DNA from: Trichoplax adhaerens
Taxonomy: Eukaryota; Placozoa; Uniplacotomia; Trichoplacea; Trichoplacidae
Reading direction: 5' to 3'
Assembly: GCF_000150275.1 (NCBI RefSeq)
Contig: NW_002060962.1
Span: 834,136 to 898,135, forward strand
Length of the DNA: 64,000 nt
Below, one piece after another: positions 26,419 to 39,689 of this stretch. Both the position numbers and the translations under genes were made by a program. The notes under the pieces are model-generated. The model had not been told where the DNA came from. It made no database searches and was given only the letters and a program-made list of their open reading frames with translations. Each line of letters opens with the position of its first letter. The first letter of the stretch is position 1.

Positions 26419-26517
26419 TTTTCCCCTCTCCCAATCATTGATATGAAGTAAGCAGAACTATCCAATTCCTCCCCATGCTATGATTGATTGCTGTGATCAA
26501 ATTTGTAGATCATATGA

Positions 26518-26532
26518 TGTGAAGGCAATAAA
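26518..26532 (+). terminator. Shared 3' UTR block and poly(A) signal of peptide gene 3
   Basis: TGTGAAGGCAATAAA is identical to the gene 1 block. AATAAA is at 26527-26532. Confidence 0.65.
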
Positions 26533-26544
26533 GATGATGTTGTA

Positions 26545-28199
26545 AAAGCATTTCAATACTGCGTAGTTGTTTGTTTCTATTCTATTTCTAATCAGGGTCA
26601 TTGGTCCATTTGTCGAATGCAGTTTTGAAAGAACTGGAGTTAAAGTGTAGTTTCACATTACTTAAATCTTAATTAGCGCAGGCTGATAAATTTATAGATT
26701 GAACTGATTTTCGTAATAATTGTCTATGCTATAATGAAGTTTCATAAAGCTAAATTATACTAATCAAGGTTTATCTCCCTGCTACAAAAAGCTACTGCTG
26801 CGAAATAATTTTGAAAGATGCGCGTAATTATTAGTAGTAATCACGTCTATTATCTGTACCAACATAGTGTAATTGACCCTTTTTTAATCTACGATATTTT
26901 TTAGCACTCTAGTAGCCTTAGCTAGGTGGAAATATTACCCTACACCGTGTACTGAGCTAATAGTGGGCCTTAAGATAAATATGGTTGCCCGTAACTGAGT
27001 TGATATGTTTTGTTCCATTTTAGTGCATACTTTCCTAAGATTACTGTCATTAATGAAATTTATCGTAAATACAGGTGGATTTATACCTTTCTGATAGGCG
27101 CTAATCTCTCATCCATTCGGCGCAACTTATAGACTTAGATTAATTTTATATATATGTTACGGTTAAAACCCGATATTAACCTATATATAAATGATAATAC
27201 TTTCATTTAGCAAATTAGTCGTAAAGATATACTGTAGATGAGTGGATGTATACCTTATCTGGTAGGTTATAATCTCTCATACATTCGATATAACTCATCA
27301 ATGCGAATCGATGTAACTGTCGACTCAGAAAAGAAGATAATTTTGCATGAGTATATGCCTATAACTGTGTCTAACGGTAAGTTATCTGGATATAATACTC
27401 ATAAAATATAGGAATCTGACTAAAGTTTGAGAGTGTCTTTCATTCAGTGCTATTTTCATGTAGACATTACTCCAACTTATCTAATCAGGAGCTAGTGTGA
27501 TAGAGTGGAGAGTTTTTGTGAATGAGAAGGTAGTTTGGCTATGTAAATACGTGCTGTTTCGCTTTTGTGGAGCAGGTGCAATATGATTTTATATGATATC
27601 TAGGAAATATCCTGATAATGGGTTTATCTGTAATGCATATATATTTTTATAGATAAGTGAGTACTTTAAAAATTATACAAATATTGATAGCGGATGTTTA
27701 GGAAGCAATACTACGTCAATTGGTAGACTTTTATTGAAGTTTAAACTTAGCTTATCTGTAGATACTTATAGCTTATCGTAATTTCCTGACGATAAAGAGA
27801 TTGCAAGTATTTAGAGTCGTACTATACATGGATACTGAGAGGTTAAAACTTACACAAGATAGTCTTTAATTTAGTGATTATAGTTAATTTTCTAGCTACA
27901 AATTTCGATTTGTACTCATATATCATTCTCAAGCCTATCAACCTTACTATGCTAATAATGGAATAGAGTAAAGGATAGCACAATATAATTGCTGCTTGTA
28001 GTTACTACTCTAGATAAGCTTTTCTAAAACTATGCTTCGAGATTGCGCATCCCTCAAAGTCATTCTTTCAACTATTAAAAATTAAATGTTGGTACTATGA
28101 AAAAAAAGCTAACCCATCATGAGTTTACTTTCAGGTTTATCCTCTTTAATAATTGCATACATTACGATTCCATACTGATTTTTATCAGCTAGAGACCAT
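26545..28199. other. Intergenic DNA, no gene seen
   Basis: No coding stretch. It contains the two-copy repeat at 27075-27289 listed separately. Confidence 0.4.
27075..27289 (+). repeat. Two-copy tandem repeat, period about 168 bp
   Basis: A segment reading GTGGAT-TATACC...CTGATAGG...TAATCTCTCATCCATTCG at 27075-27120 recurs in diverged form at 27243-27289. Similar sequence precedes both copies (TCGTAAA), so the unit is about 168 bp. Confidence 0.55.
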
Positions 28200-28204
28200 A
28201 GTAA

Positions 28205-28724
28205 TGTTACAGAACTACGTTTCCGATATTAAGGTTGTGTTATGTCCGTAATTTATGATACGTAAGACGATTGAGTCATTACGTAGGTGTAATAGAAATT
28301 CTAATGTCCGTAATTTTAAATGACAGTAGATAAGATACATTTTAGGCAGGAATTCTTGCCTAGCTCATACTATGAGCTATATTTTTGAGTTAACATGTAA
28401 TAATTCTTATAGTACTTAAGTTAATAATACGGTTCGACTAAGTTACAATCTATCATGTTTGTAAGGCTTTAATTGCGTTGACCTCCTTTAATTGGATATC
28501 TGTTGTTCACTTGCTTTATACAATCTTATTTTAAGTCTAGGTATAAAAGCAAGTTCTTGTAAATTGTTACTGCTCTTTCTTTTTTCTTTTTATTATAGAT
28601 TGCTAGTGAGAACTACTAAAATAAAGTCGTAACCTAACGTAAGTTGCACTTTTTACGACTATTCTTTTGAGTATATCTAGGAGGGCAATTCTAGATAGTT
28701 TATGCTACTTAGACAGTTGTGACA
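28205..28724 (+). mobile_element. Solo LTR 2 (520 bp, target duplication AGTAA)
   Basis: Begins TGTTACAG and ends TTGTGACA, with AGTAA directly on both sides (28200-28204 and 28725-28729). TATAAAAG at 28542-28549 and AATAAAG at 28620 give a compact U3-R-U5 order on the plus strand. Nothing resembling retroelement coding sequence adjoins it. The terminal GTGACA resembles the ends of the LTRs near 43 and 52.5 kb. Confidence 0.82.
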
Positions 28725-28729
28725 AGTAA

Positions 28730-31700
28730 CTACAAGTTTCTCTTGAAGTAAATCATGAACCCAATTTTATTAAAAAATCAACCCATTCATGCGTCTCGCT
28801 AAGTAAAATTAACCGTCGTTACTGGTATTATGTAAACAGGCAGTTATTTATACAAATAATTAAAATATCATAGATAAAATGGTTATCTGTAAATTTCTAG
28901 ATCAGTTATCTAATGGTAACTACTACCTGTTCCGGGTAATTAAATAAAAAAAATTGCTTTGAGGTAATAACTAGTACAAATTTAATTTCATTCCTTTGAA
29001 AATTTAGACAATTATTCAACTATTGCATGATGGATAATCATAGCAAAGGCAACCTGTAGGCATATTAATAGTCAATAAAGCTGATTATAATTATTAAGCA
29101 TGACGTTAGTTTACTATTGACACGCTTAGTATTATAATAATGTAGTAGTTTAAGCTAATTACAGTATTAATTGCAGTACAGTAGCATTAAAAAGTAGGAT
29201 TGTCTACTATACTTATAAGGTAATTTCATAGTTGCTGATGATGAAATGATGTACTTATACTAATCGTACTATGTGTGTGTGTGAGACCGCAGTAATCGGC
29301 TATATTAGGCAAAATTTTTGTGTAATGTCTTAATATAACTGTTCGATAATATGAAATTACCATCGTGGAGACGAAGTCGATTATTCGGTTTACCTTAACC
29401 ACTTTAGACTATTATTATAAGGGAAGAAAAGTGGATTCTTCTCTAGTCAAGCGTTTTATTAATAAATGGATACATTTTAAGATTAAACACGGTATTTGCC
29501 TGATCTTGTGTCAAGTCATGTTAGAGGTTTGCTCAAATTTAATAACTCAGATTTTGAATTAGACGATTGCGAAACTAAGGGGTTGTAAAACTTAATTACT
29601 ACAAATAAAATTTAAACTTCATAGTTCAGTATGACTGTGGTTATCTTATGATAAGAAATCATTCGAATCCAAGTGACATATCGAATTAAGTGATTGAAAG
29701 AAAGTATCAGGCTTTAACTACCTTATTCACCATAATTACAAAGCTACATTCGTTAACAGAGAGATAATGTCTGAACTCAACTGTCAGTAGCATTTCTGGG
29801 CCTATTTGATACCTTAGAAATAACACGATGTAATATTAAATATTTATTGCGATAATGGAATGGTATAGATTAAAATGATAATGAATGATGTTATTTACAT
29901 TGATCTGGTATTTTCAGGATGAAATTGGAATTAATGGTAGCTAGGTAAACAACATTTATTTCTTTTATATAAGGAATAGGTCTAGAATAACTTCTAATTG
30001 TTAGCCATAAGTTGTTTAATTTATTTAAAGGTGTGTGACAGCTAAAAATTCTCATAGATTGTACTTAAAGGGATAAAAATCGTCTTTTATGGATAGTCAG
30101 TCCAAATTATTGTTACTGTTACAGAAATTTCGATATTTTGATAGAAGAACGGGAAAATTAAAATAAGCTAGAATTAAATAAACCGAAAAGCGATCTAATT
30201 GTAATATAGAATATTAAGAATTATGACCATAGTCTTTGATATTTTTTTTGTGTTTCAATGCTGAATAAATCGTGATGACTAAAGTGCCGTAACTATGTGA
30301 AGGGAGTTGTACTACAATTTCCTTTAGGATATAATGGTTATAATAACATCAGAGCTGTTAAAGTTGAACCTAAAATCTAAAATAACCATTATTCTTAATT
30401 ACGGTACAGTATGGATTACGCTTACGGTAATATGCTGATGTAGCTGGACATTCTATTCGAGTTACGGTATTACTTTAGATCATTACCTTTTATTTTATGC
30501 AGAATTGAGTACATTAAAAAATCAATAATCATATCACGGGCAATTTTTAATTTTTAAAGGGATACTATAGCAATTTATTGTTTTATGATAAAAGAAAAAA
30601 TGACTAATTATTATTTACAATTTACAGATTCTGATAAAGATCAAAAACACACAATTAATTCTTGTCTGTAAGTATTAGACTAAGTAGTAAGTAAAGTATG
30701 ACTTTTACTCCATGAAATTATCAGATAATCAAGAGGCTAAGTAACATGAAAACGTTGATGGTTGACGAAGTTCAGTTTCTGAATTGCTATGCCATACAGT
30801 TATGTGTTTACATCTTCTGCGTATCTAATTAGCTCAAGATATGTGCGAGAAATAATCATATCTGGCTATCCTTATATGATTCATAATAAAACCAGACAAT
30901 GTTTATGAAATGATACGATGACCTTTTTAAGAAAGGCTGTGTTATTAGGATTACATAATATTTATATTACGTTGCATTACCTCAATTTGATCGAGGACGG
31001 AATTAACAAATAATTTATTTTCACCAATAAATTGATTTCATTGCATAGTTTTCGTGTAAGGAATTTTTTAATTGTTTAGCGATTAAAATTAGATATCGCA
31101 TGATCTCACTGTAGTAGATGACTAATATCCTTTAATATCCTTAATCAGTTATATCATTTTCATCTGGAGCCTAATCATTTCATCTTATTATAGCAACACG
31201 TGCACGTATTTTGTTTTGTCTTTACAATTATTACAATATTACAATACGGGTTTTATGATGTTAAACTTCGACAGTTTATAATTATTAGCAGTTCTTTCTT
31301 TCTTTCTAAGTATTAAAATCATAGTCTAGAGATCATAGGTCATTTTAACTATAGACGATTAACGTTTAGTATGATAACAGAGCAACAATAATTATTTCTT
31401 AGCAATTAACAAGGGCAATGAAACGAAGAAATTTGTTTCTTACTATAAGAGCTAATGGATTACTTTTTAAATTTTATATGTTAATAATAGTCAGCGCTAT
31501 AGTGAAAAAAGAATAGGGTGAAATCGAAGCTCGTGTAAATACAGTTTTTGAATTTATTGATAAAATGTTTACTAATCCCTCCTCTCCAATATTGTAGATT
31601 AAATTTTCGAAAATAAAAGAAGCAAGATGGGAGTTATAACCGATTTCTTACTTTTGACATGCGAGATTCTATACTATAGATTTAATCCGGGCCTTTTGAT

Positions 31701-32160
31701 AATCTTGGATTGAGCAATAAATTAAGTCTATATTAACGATAAAGAGCGACAAGGATGAAATTGGAATGCTTACAAATTAAAAAAAAAAAAAAACTGTTCT
31801 TACGTGACTTGAAGGAACCTATAGTAAAATCATGATCATATTTCAGTTATTAATGATGAAAAATATTTTCTAACTAGTTTTTAATTTGATAACGTATCGT
31901 AACGTATCATCTGCGGTGCATATGTAGAAAATATTATAATCACATTGATTTTTTTAATTGTAATTGATTTTTACGATCTTCAATAGATTTACTTTTATAA
32001 GATTATTAAAATTGTAGCAGGATAGTTGCTTTATTGTTATTGCAGGTAGTAAATACCATCAGACACTGATAATATAATCAAATTCATACTTGCTGATTAA
32101 GTGTCTCATTAGTACTGGCAAATGCTTCATTCAATTTAGACAAAGAATATTCAAAGTTAT
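28730..32160. other. Intergenic DNA, no gene seen
   Basis: AT-rich without coding stretches. The 65-codon frame at 29365-29562 has no recognisable feature. Confidence 0.4.
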
Positions 32161-32171
32161 TTATTTATGCA

Positions 32172-32625
32172 GGATTGATTAATGGAAATCAAAATCAGTT
32201 TTCATCACGATCAAATATGATTCACATATGTGCTTAAACGATAAAAATGGGCATATTCTAAATAGTTATAACAATTAATACAGTATTGTAAAATGAGTCT
32301 CACGAAAGATCATTTATCCAATATAGAAACTAAATGTTGCAGGCTGATAAGTTTTATTAATTATATCACCGCAACTATATATATACAATCTAGAGGTTGT
32401 AGAAAAATACGGAAAAAATTATTATTATTTATTATAGAGCTATGCATAGCTACCGCAATTGTGCTGATTATTTTATCCCAACTATTAAATCAGTTTAGGA
32501 TTTTAGACTTAATAACTTCAGGTAATCATCTACTGGTCTATACTCTTAAAGAAAATCGACAGGAAAATGTCTTATTACTAGGTTTTGCCAATGTATGCAC
32601 ATTTAAATGGCCAGATCACTGTTGA
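32172..32625 (+). pseudogene. Possible relic of a peptide-family second exon
   Basis: An acceptor-like TTATGCAG is followed by GATTGATT, the same opening as exon 2 of peptide genes 2 and 3 (GATTGATTGAAGCTG), but the frame soon meets a stop. Some 110 bases on, LSNIETKCC resembles the family LEKIDEKCC. After the CC pair no family cysteine pattern follows. The 110-codon frame from ATG 32293 instead runs into one hydrophobic, membrane-like stretch and ends at 32625. No matching exon 1 is seen upstream. It could be a decayed sixth copy, a small one-TM protein, or chance. Low confidence in all three. Confidence 0.25.
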
Positions 32626-33279
32626 AAACTGTCTGACATAGATTAGTCATTATGTTATTGCTTGAATGTAAAATCTAAAAATACTGATGTTGTTTTTGTG
32701 TATCATATTTTCATATCTACCTAATAATGCTTTATCATGAACAACGATTAATTGCAAATTTCAAGTTTTCTGTAGGGAGATGAAATGCTTATTAGATATA
32801 AAGTGAAATATGTTTTCAATTATCGGCATCGGTAATAATTGGATTTCTGTATTAAAATAGAAATTCTATTGAATGAATAGCGAATATTTTATGTTTTATA
32901 ATATAGAATCACGATAATTGATAAAGGATTTGACCTTTGCTGTACACCATAATTGATGAATAGATTTTTAAAATAACCGAAACGACATTTATATCTTTAC
33001 TTATTAATAGCACTCAGTGTTTTTTCAGAATTACCGCCGTGTTAAAAATATAGTAATTCTGGACTTCTCAAAATTTGTTAATGTTAACCAAGTAAATCTA
33101 CTGTAATGCCGGTATAAAATTAGAATGGTAGAGCTTAACTGCTATTTCATAGACAGTTGTAGGGTTGCATGATTTACGGTATCTGCGATGTGATGCTAAT
33201 AAAAGTCGAAGCCATATTAGCAAAAATTTTTTTTCAGAATTATTTTTTAAAGATTTTATATTTATAGCACCGAGATTAA

Positions 33280-33680
33280 TATTTTATGCTTTAAAATGAT
33301 TAAAAATTAAGGAGGAAATAAAAGTAGCAAGATCTATACGGATCAGATATTTTAATGTACATCATGCATCTGTTACTGAAAATCCTTGTCTCAAATAATC
33401 AAATAATCAATTTGAAACTATTTCGCAATTGCACACATAAAGATACATAAATATAAGCGAATTGAGATACCAGCAGTATTGCTTAAATTATTTGAATACA
33501 TTGTTAGCTTAAAATTTCATATCGATTGTTTACATAGAATCAGTAAATGCCATAGAATTGGTAGATTTTTAATGATTTGAGGGACTGGATTGCTAAAGCC
33601 CCAAAGCTGCGATTTTTTGCCTAGTTTTGCAAGGAGTTTATTTTTGTTCGGAAACAAGAATTTACTATTGCAGATAATGC
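33280..33680 (+). repeat. Orphan copy of the upstream region of peptide gene 4
   Basis: Similar to 39690-40070. Shared anchors: TTTTATGCTTTAAA, AAATTAAGGAGGAAAT, a TGCAYCTGTTACT word (33365-33375 here), TTGTTTACATAG, and a GATTTTTTGCCTA-type stretch. No peptide gene follows this copy, only the tandem repeats at 33881-34336. Confidence 0.7.
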
Positions 33681-33880
33681 TAAGGAATTCACAGCTTAAT
33701 TTATTAACGGTAATTCCCAGCTAAGCGTACGAAATTGGTAGAGATAAATCGATTAGGAAATAATCGGTAAAAAGAAGTCAATATGATTTTAATCGATATT
33801 TAAAGATCGATAATATTTTGCCTAGATTATGAATATCGCTGAGATTATCATTATTTGTACGTATAGAAATGTTTGTAAAT

Positions 33881-34336
33881 ATAAATTGATATTGGTAAAT
33901 TACTTATAGAAATAGTAGATGGTAATAATCAGTGTTAATTTCCTCAACGATTTACTTGAAGCAAGCTGATGTAATTACTGTACGCGCATAAAATTCGAAA
34001 ATGATAGGATAGTGTTGCGATCATAAGCCGTTATCAAATATAAATTGATATTGGTAGCTAAATTGTGGAAATGGTAGACACTTATAAGCAGTGTTTCTTT
34101 CTAAAGGATTTATATCAAGCTAGTTTCTATGCTTACTGTATGCGCATCGAATTTGAAAATGATACGATATAGTTACGATCAAAATAGTTATTGCATATGA
34201 ATTGATATTGTTAGATACCTTGTGGACATATTAGACAAATAAGCAGTGTTACTTTCTGCAAAGATTTAGTTAAAGATAGCTGCAATAATAACTGTATGTA
34301 TACCAACTTTGAAAATGATAGGATGGTGCAAAAATC
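33881..34336 (+). repeat. Three-unit tandem repeat, period about 158 bp
   Basis: Units start at 33881, 34040 and 34197 with AT(A/G)AATTGATATTG. Each continues through a (T/A)AAGCAGTGTT or AATCAGTGTT segment, a TTACTGTATG or TTACTGTACG segment, and end near GAAAATGATAGGATxGT. The units are diverged but collinear, with periods 159 and 157 bp. Confidence 0.75.
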
Positions 34337-34349
34337 AAAAACAGCTGGG

Positions 34350-37300
34350 TATTCTCGACCCCGTATCAACATGTTAGCGAGTATCTAATTGTAATAATAC
34401 GAATAATTATATTAATTCTGAGATCTTTTCACAATCCTCAAGTGCGATAAACTACTTAATACTACCATAACTCAGAGTTATGCAGCTAAATGCAGCGAGT
34501 CTACTGCAGAATACGCTCATTTCAGCGTCTTGTCTGCCGTAATCAAGTATTCATTGAATTACGTAATTAGGCGATCTCAATCAAAATTTGATTCTTAATC
34601 TCCGTCATAACTCTAAAGCTACGAAAATATAACTAAAGTCACTATTTACAAAGTGCTGCTGAATTATATGCAGCAATCTAGTTATGAATCATTTTTTAGG
34701 TAAAATTAGGTAAGAAAATTGAAATTTTTCATCCAAAGTGATATCTGATATCGTATCAGTACAAGAAAGCATGCAAGATGGTAATATGCCTCTATTGGGG
34801 TCAATCTATGAAGAATACTCTGTACTCAGTTAGCTAATAGTAAGTAGCATATTACCCTCCGATCAGTTTTGCTAAGATATTCCATGCAAATTGGTAAAGC
34901 CAAGGCTAAGGATCTATTTTATTTATGATCAGAATTGTTCCAATAAGTGGTCATAAGACATTTTACATAAACCCGCAAGTACAATTTTGATTTCATAAAA
35001 TACTATGCTAATAGTGTAGGCTGTAGCATGTTTAACATCATATATTTAGCATTGTTCTATAAGCTAAAAGAAGACATATTTTTGTATAAGACCGATGAAG
35101 GCCACTGCATTTAATTTGAAATTTTGAATATTAATAGATTAGTTTACTAGATAAATCCGTTGGATGTAAAAATTTTAATTTATAGTCGGCTAATTGTACT
35201 CATGTATTTCCAGATACGGCGTTTGTAAATCACTAGGCTTTTTTTAGTCACAACGGCAATTATCCTATAAGCAAAATCTACATTAACAAGCTATGTTGAC
35301 TGATATATTTAGAAGTGCATACTAGAATTAATAAATTATTGTTAAAAAAATTCAGTTGAGGAGACGTACTCTATAACGAAAAATAAAATTTCTATGTAAC
35401 TGTTGAGTATTTATTAAATTCAAGAAGCTTTTTATATATGAATCGGATGTAAAGATTATCGTTGATCGGATGTGAAAATCGCTTTCTATCGATAGCGTTT
35501 TATAAATAAAGTAATATTATACAGATATGTAATTATCTATTAAAAATACGTAAAATGTCATAGATAAATTAGTACCAGCACTTTCTTAGATAAGTTATAT
35601 TATGTAAAATTTGTTACAACAGTTATACAAAAGTTTTTCTTCAACAGTTAATACAACATTAACTTGATATACAAGACCTTTAATGATGGGCTTTGCCACC
35701 GTCATAAATAAATTTGAATTTATAAAAGCTATCAAACGCCCCTTCTCTAAGTAAAAGGAAAGGCAATTGGTAACTCGTGTTTTTAATGAAGTATTACAAC
35801 TAAAATAAGTACAATATTTTTTTTAGTACTGACTTCATGCGTATCTAATACTTAATTATCCCTCAGAAATTTGGTAAAAGTTAACCTGGCTATTTATATG
35901 TTATATTTCATAAATTTAGCTCTGAATGGTTATAAATTATTGTGACATGTATTCATGCACTACATTTACTTGACTTTAACTTAGTTCTCGATACTGTTTA
36001 AGGTAAATTCTTTTTATGGAGGTTATGTCTATATTGTAGTCGAATCCATTAGCTATCGTTAAATCTACGCTTGCATTCTGCTTATGAATGCCAAGAACTA
36101 TACAGTATACTTGAAACAGTCCTCTTATCACATATTATTAACGTAGTCGTTATCATTTCTTACTCTGAGAAGCATGTGTGGTCCCGATCTGATATCCCTT
36201 GACATTTGTAGATTAACCGAATTCATGATTGCGATAGTTGATTTATTACACTCGCAATGTGATAACGTGAGATCTAACAGATGTGACTATAATTTTAGTT
36301 ATTTGCAAATTTTGCTTTACTAGACAAATTTTTCTTCCGTAGAATGGTTTGCTAAGGCTCAGAATATGCATAATGTATAGCTACATAGAAATAGTGTTTA
36401 TTTCAAAGATTAAATGAATCAGTTGGTTGCAATAATTATATAGAAAAGTCGTATCATTGATTATTCTTATTGTTAAGACTCAGTTTTTTATTAGATAAAT
36501 TTGCCACTAAATCAATACTCGTTATTAACTATCAATAAATGAAATCAATTTCACTTGTATCAAGTAGTAGTTCTTTATTACTATTTTTCTTTAACTACTT
36601 TTGCAGTATTTAAAGCCTATCAATAGATCAGTTTAAAACCTCTGCAATAACTTAATGTCTGCGCAAATATACTGACATTTCTTGTATCTTGATCAGGTAT
36701 CGCGTGTTTACAATTTTATGCCATTATTTTACTATTTCGTTATTAGAATGTATAGATAAGTTCATTCTATTTATGCTATTATATAATTTCTAGGAAATAT
36801 GCAACAGCTATCTGGTTGATAAAGGTAACATTGACTCATTGAGATCTCCTGCACTTGTATTATTCAACAATACATCTTAAGTAATCTTAAAGCTATTATT
36901 GGAATTCAAGGTGATAGAACTAATCTCAGAGGAAGTTTCTTGATTATAATACTAAAAATAGATAGATATATCCATATTATAATCAGTAAACTTAATCTCC
37001 CTATTGATTATCATTTTGAAAATTTTAATAAATATTGATACATATTTATTATACCAGTCCGTAGGCCGGCTTTCCTTAAATGAAAGTATACTAATACAAA
37101 CGTATTGCTTACCAGTACCAGTTCTTGAAAACAGTCTATTATGGCTCTATCAGATATTTAGTATTTTGTAATTCTATGATCAAATATCAATGAACTCTTT
37201 CTGTCAGGAGCTATAGATTTTATTACTGGCTAATCTTGGAATACCATGGTACAATCTTGATAAAAGCTTTAATTATATTTGATCCCTTGTCTATTCTTTA

Positions 37301-39680
37301 ATTTGAATTTACTGCCAGATGATATACTTGACTTATTGCTTAAAAATCATCAAATATCAATTGATTAATCTGCTTTAAGCCCAAGACCATACTTAGCCAT
37401 GTAATTAGTCAAATACAACAGTTTATAACTTAGCGAAGATAATAAATTATCTATTTATTTAACTAAAATTGACTTTCGACCTTTTATGAGTATGTTTAGT
37501 GTAGGATTGAAGGGGTTGCGCATTTATGATGAGATAGTAATTAATGTCTTGGAATCTATGAATTGATTCTATACTTCAATGACTGAGAAACATTCGTAAA
37601 TGAATTGTTAAGATTTTTTAATTTTTTCTACTAATAAATGAACTGACTCTTGACCTCTTTATTTACTCTGACTAGATTAAATAGACTATCCTTATCCTAA
37701 TCATGCTGTTAGCTCCTTTTGATAAACATTACTGGACCAATATTATGCTAAATCAATAGCCATATTTATTGGATAATGGAATACTTATTTACAGGTTTTG
37801 TATTTTGGACTATTCTTAGTGCTAGCGTCACGATATTTAAATATCCAGTTAATTTGTACCAAAAATAAAGATATGTTCGTTTTATGATTGGGAAAGAAAG
37901 TTATTTTTCTGTAAAGGCCACGTATTCTGTTTAAATTTTAAAAGGAAAAAGTCGTCGAATTTATTTTCTTGATATTGATTCTGATCAATGAACTTGTTGC
38001 TATGAGGTTAAATTGTTTATTTACATCAGTCCAAGATCTTACTAGTATAAATCAGATATCGTAATTTATCATTAACATTTTAATGAGGAATTATTCTGTT
38101 CTAGTTAACTCAACACGTAAATGCACTAAATTATTCAACTTACAAGTAACAGACACGAAAATTACAGTTGAATAGATGTATAATTATTAATAATATACCA
38201 TTAAAATACAGAATCTTCAATAATCTGTATGCATTAAAAGAATCTATGACCTATAAGTATTAAACAAGATAATGATTCCATATGACTTAATTAGCAATAG
38301 GTATTACGCCAGCTTTTAAAATCGAATTAATATGTATCTTACGAGTATAGTACTAAAATTGATATATGCCAACTGTAGACTTTATATTGATGTTGATCGA
38401 ATGCTACTTACAGTTGTAAAGGTAATTTTCATGCAATTCATGATATGACACTTTGTTAACATCAGTAGCATTAGATTTGCTATAGATTAATATCGAAAAT
38501 TAACGCCAGCCTGTATATTTAGCTGATAAAATTCAGTAGCAGTACAGTGACTAAAGAGCACCTGTGTGGATATAAAAAAATTGATAATTTAATATTTATC
38601 ATGTACGAAATGGTCGTGATTAAATGAATGAATCTCAGCTTCGTAAAAGTATCTGTTGATGATTCTTTTAAAACTATTTAAAAACATTTCAATTATATTG
38701 CTACATCAATAGCAATCGAAGTGAATCATATTCATTAAATACCATGACAATTATGAGACCATTGAATGAACATTTATAACATATTCATCGTTAGTATATT
38801 GCTTAGTAATTCAATTAAGTAGAAGGAAAGGGTTATACTACTAACTCCTGCATTAATAATAAATATATTTTAGTGGCCCATAAATTATATTTCCTTATGA
38901 TAATTTCTTTAGGCAATATTATCCAACTCAAATTATTGCAATGTACAAAACTTAGCTTACTAAATTTTACAATCAATTATTAAAGAAAGCCAGATACAAG
39001 AAGTATACTTGTTGTAAAAATAGAAATCAGTAGAAATAAGGTAAAGATAGGAAATATCGTTATAATGATTACGTTAATCGTTATAAGTAGTAACACTGAT
39101 TAACCATACTCTCTGTTAAGATGGTATTTTTTTCTATAACAATGCTGCTCTGTTCCTATCCGATAATATTTAGTTGTGGTAAATGAGCGGCAAATTAATT
39201 AAAATTTATAGCCAAGATGAACAGCAATGTTTATGCTATGAAATACGGAAATTGTATGTAGTTAACCACTTATAGATTATTATGTAGTACAAATCTCATT
39301 GAATCAAGCTTAATTGTGGCCTTCCTTTAGTTGCAATATCTGGAGAATGTTCACGTTGTCGATATTCTGCAGATGACAAAGCTAAAATTTAAAATAGAGG
39401 TAATAATACAGCGTAAATAGCTTTATTTAGAATACTGGTAATGCTCGGCACTTACAATATACAGCTTCTCTAAGATATTTTAAGCCTCATCAAATATGGA
39501 TATTCTAAAATCGCTAACTTATTATGCAGATGTTATTATTAAGTATTGTCGTAAATTAAGGCTAAAAATTTAAATAAACGATGCTACTATGTTATATGAG
39601 TTAATAATACTGAAATTAAAATAGGATAAAATATTAATAAACCCAAAATTTTCCAATTTTTTAAACCTGACGACAACATG
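34350..39680. other. Long intergenic stretch, no gene seen
   Basis: More than 5 kb of AT-rich DNA with no open frame over 60 codons. At 38942 a sequence similar to the 18261 hairpin core appears (TGTACAAAACTTAGCTTACT). Nothing else is recognisable. Confidence 0.4.
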
Positions 39681-39689
39681 ATTAATTTT

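Larger units (their letters stand above)
23160..26545 (+). repeat. Segmental duplication copy B, carrying peptide gene 3
   Basis: Counterpart of copy A at about 13160-18085, with the same order of anchors upstream, through both exons and into the 3' UTR. The open frame at 23315-23572 in this copy is not preserved in copy A, so it is treated as chance. Confidence 0.7.
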
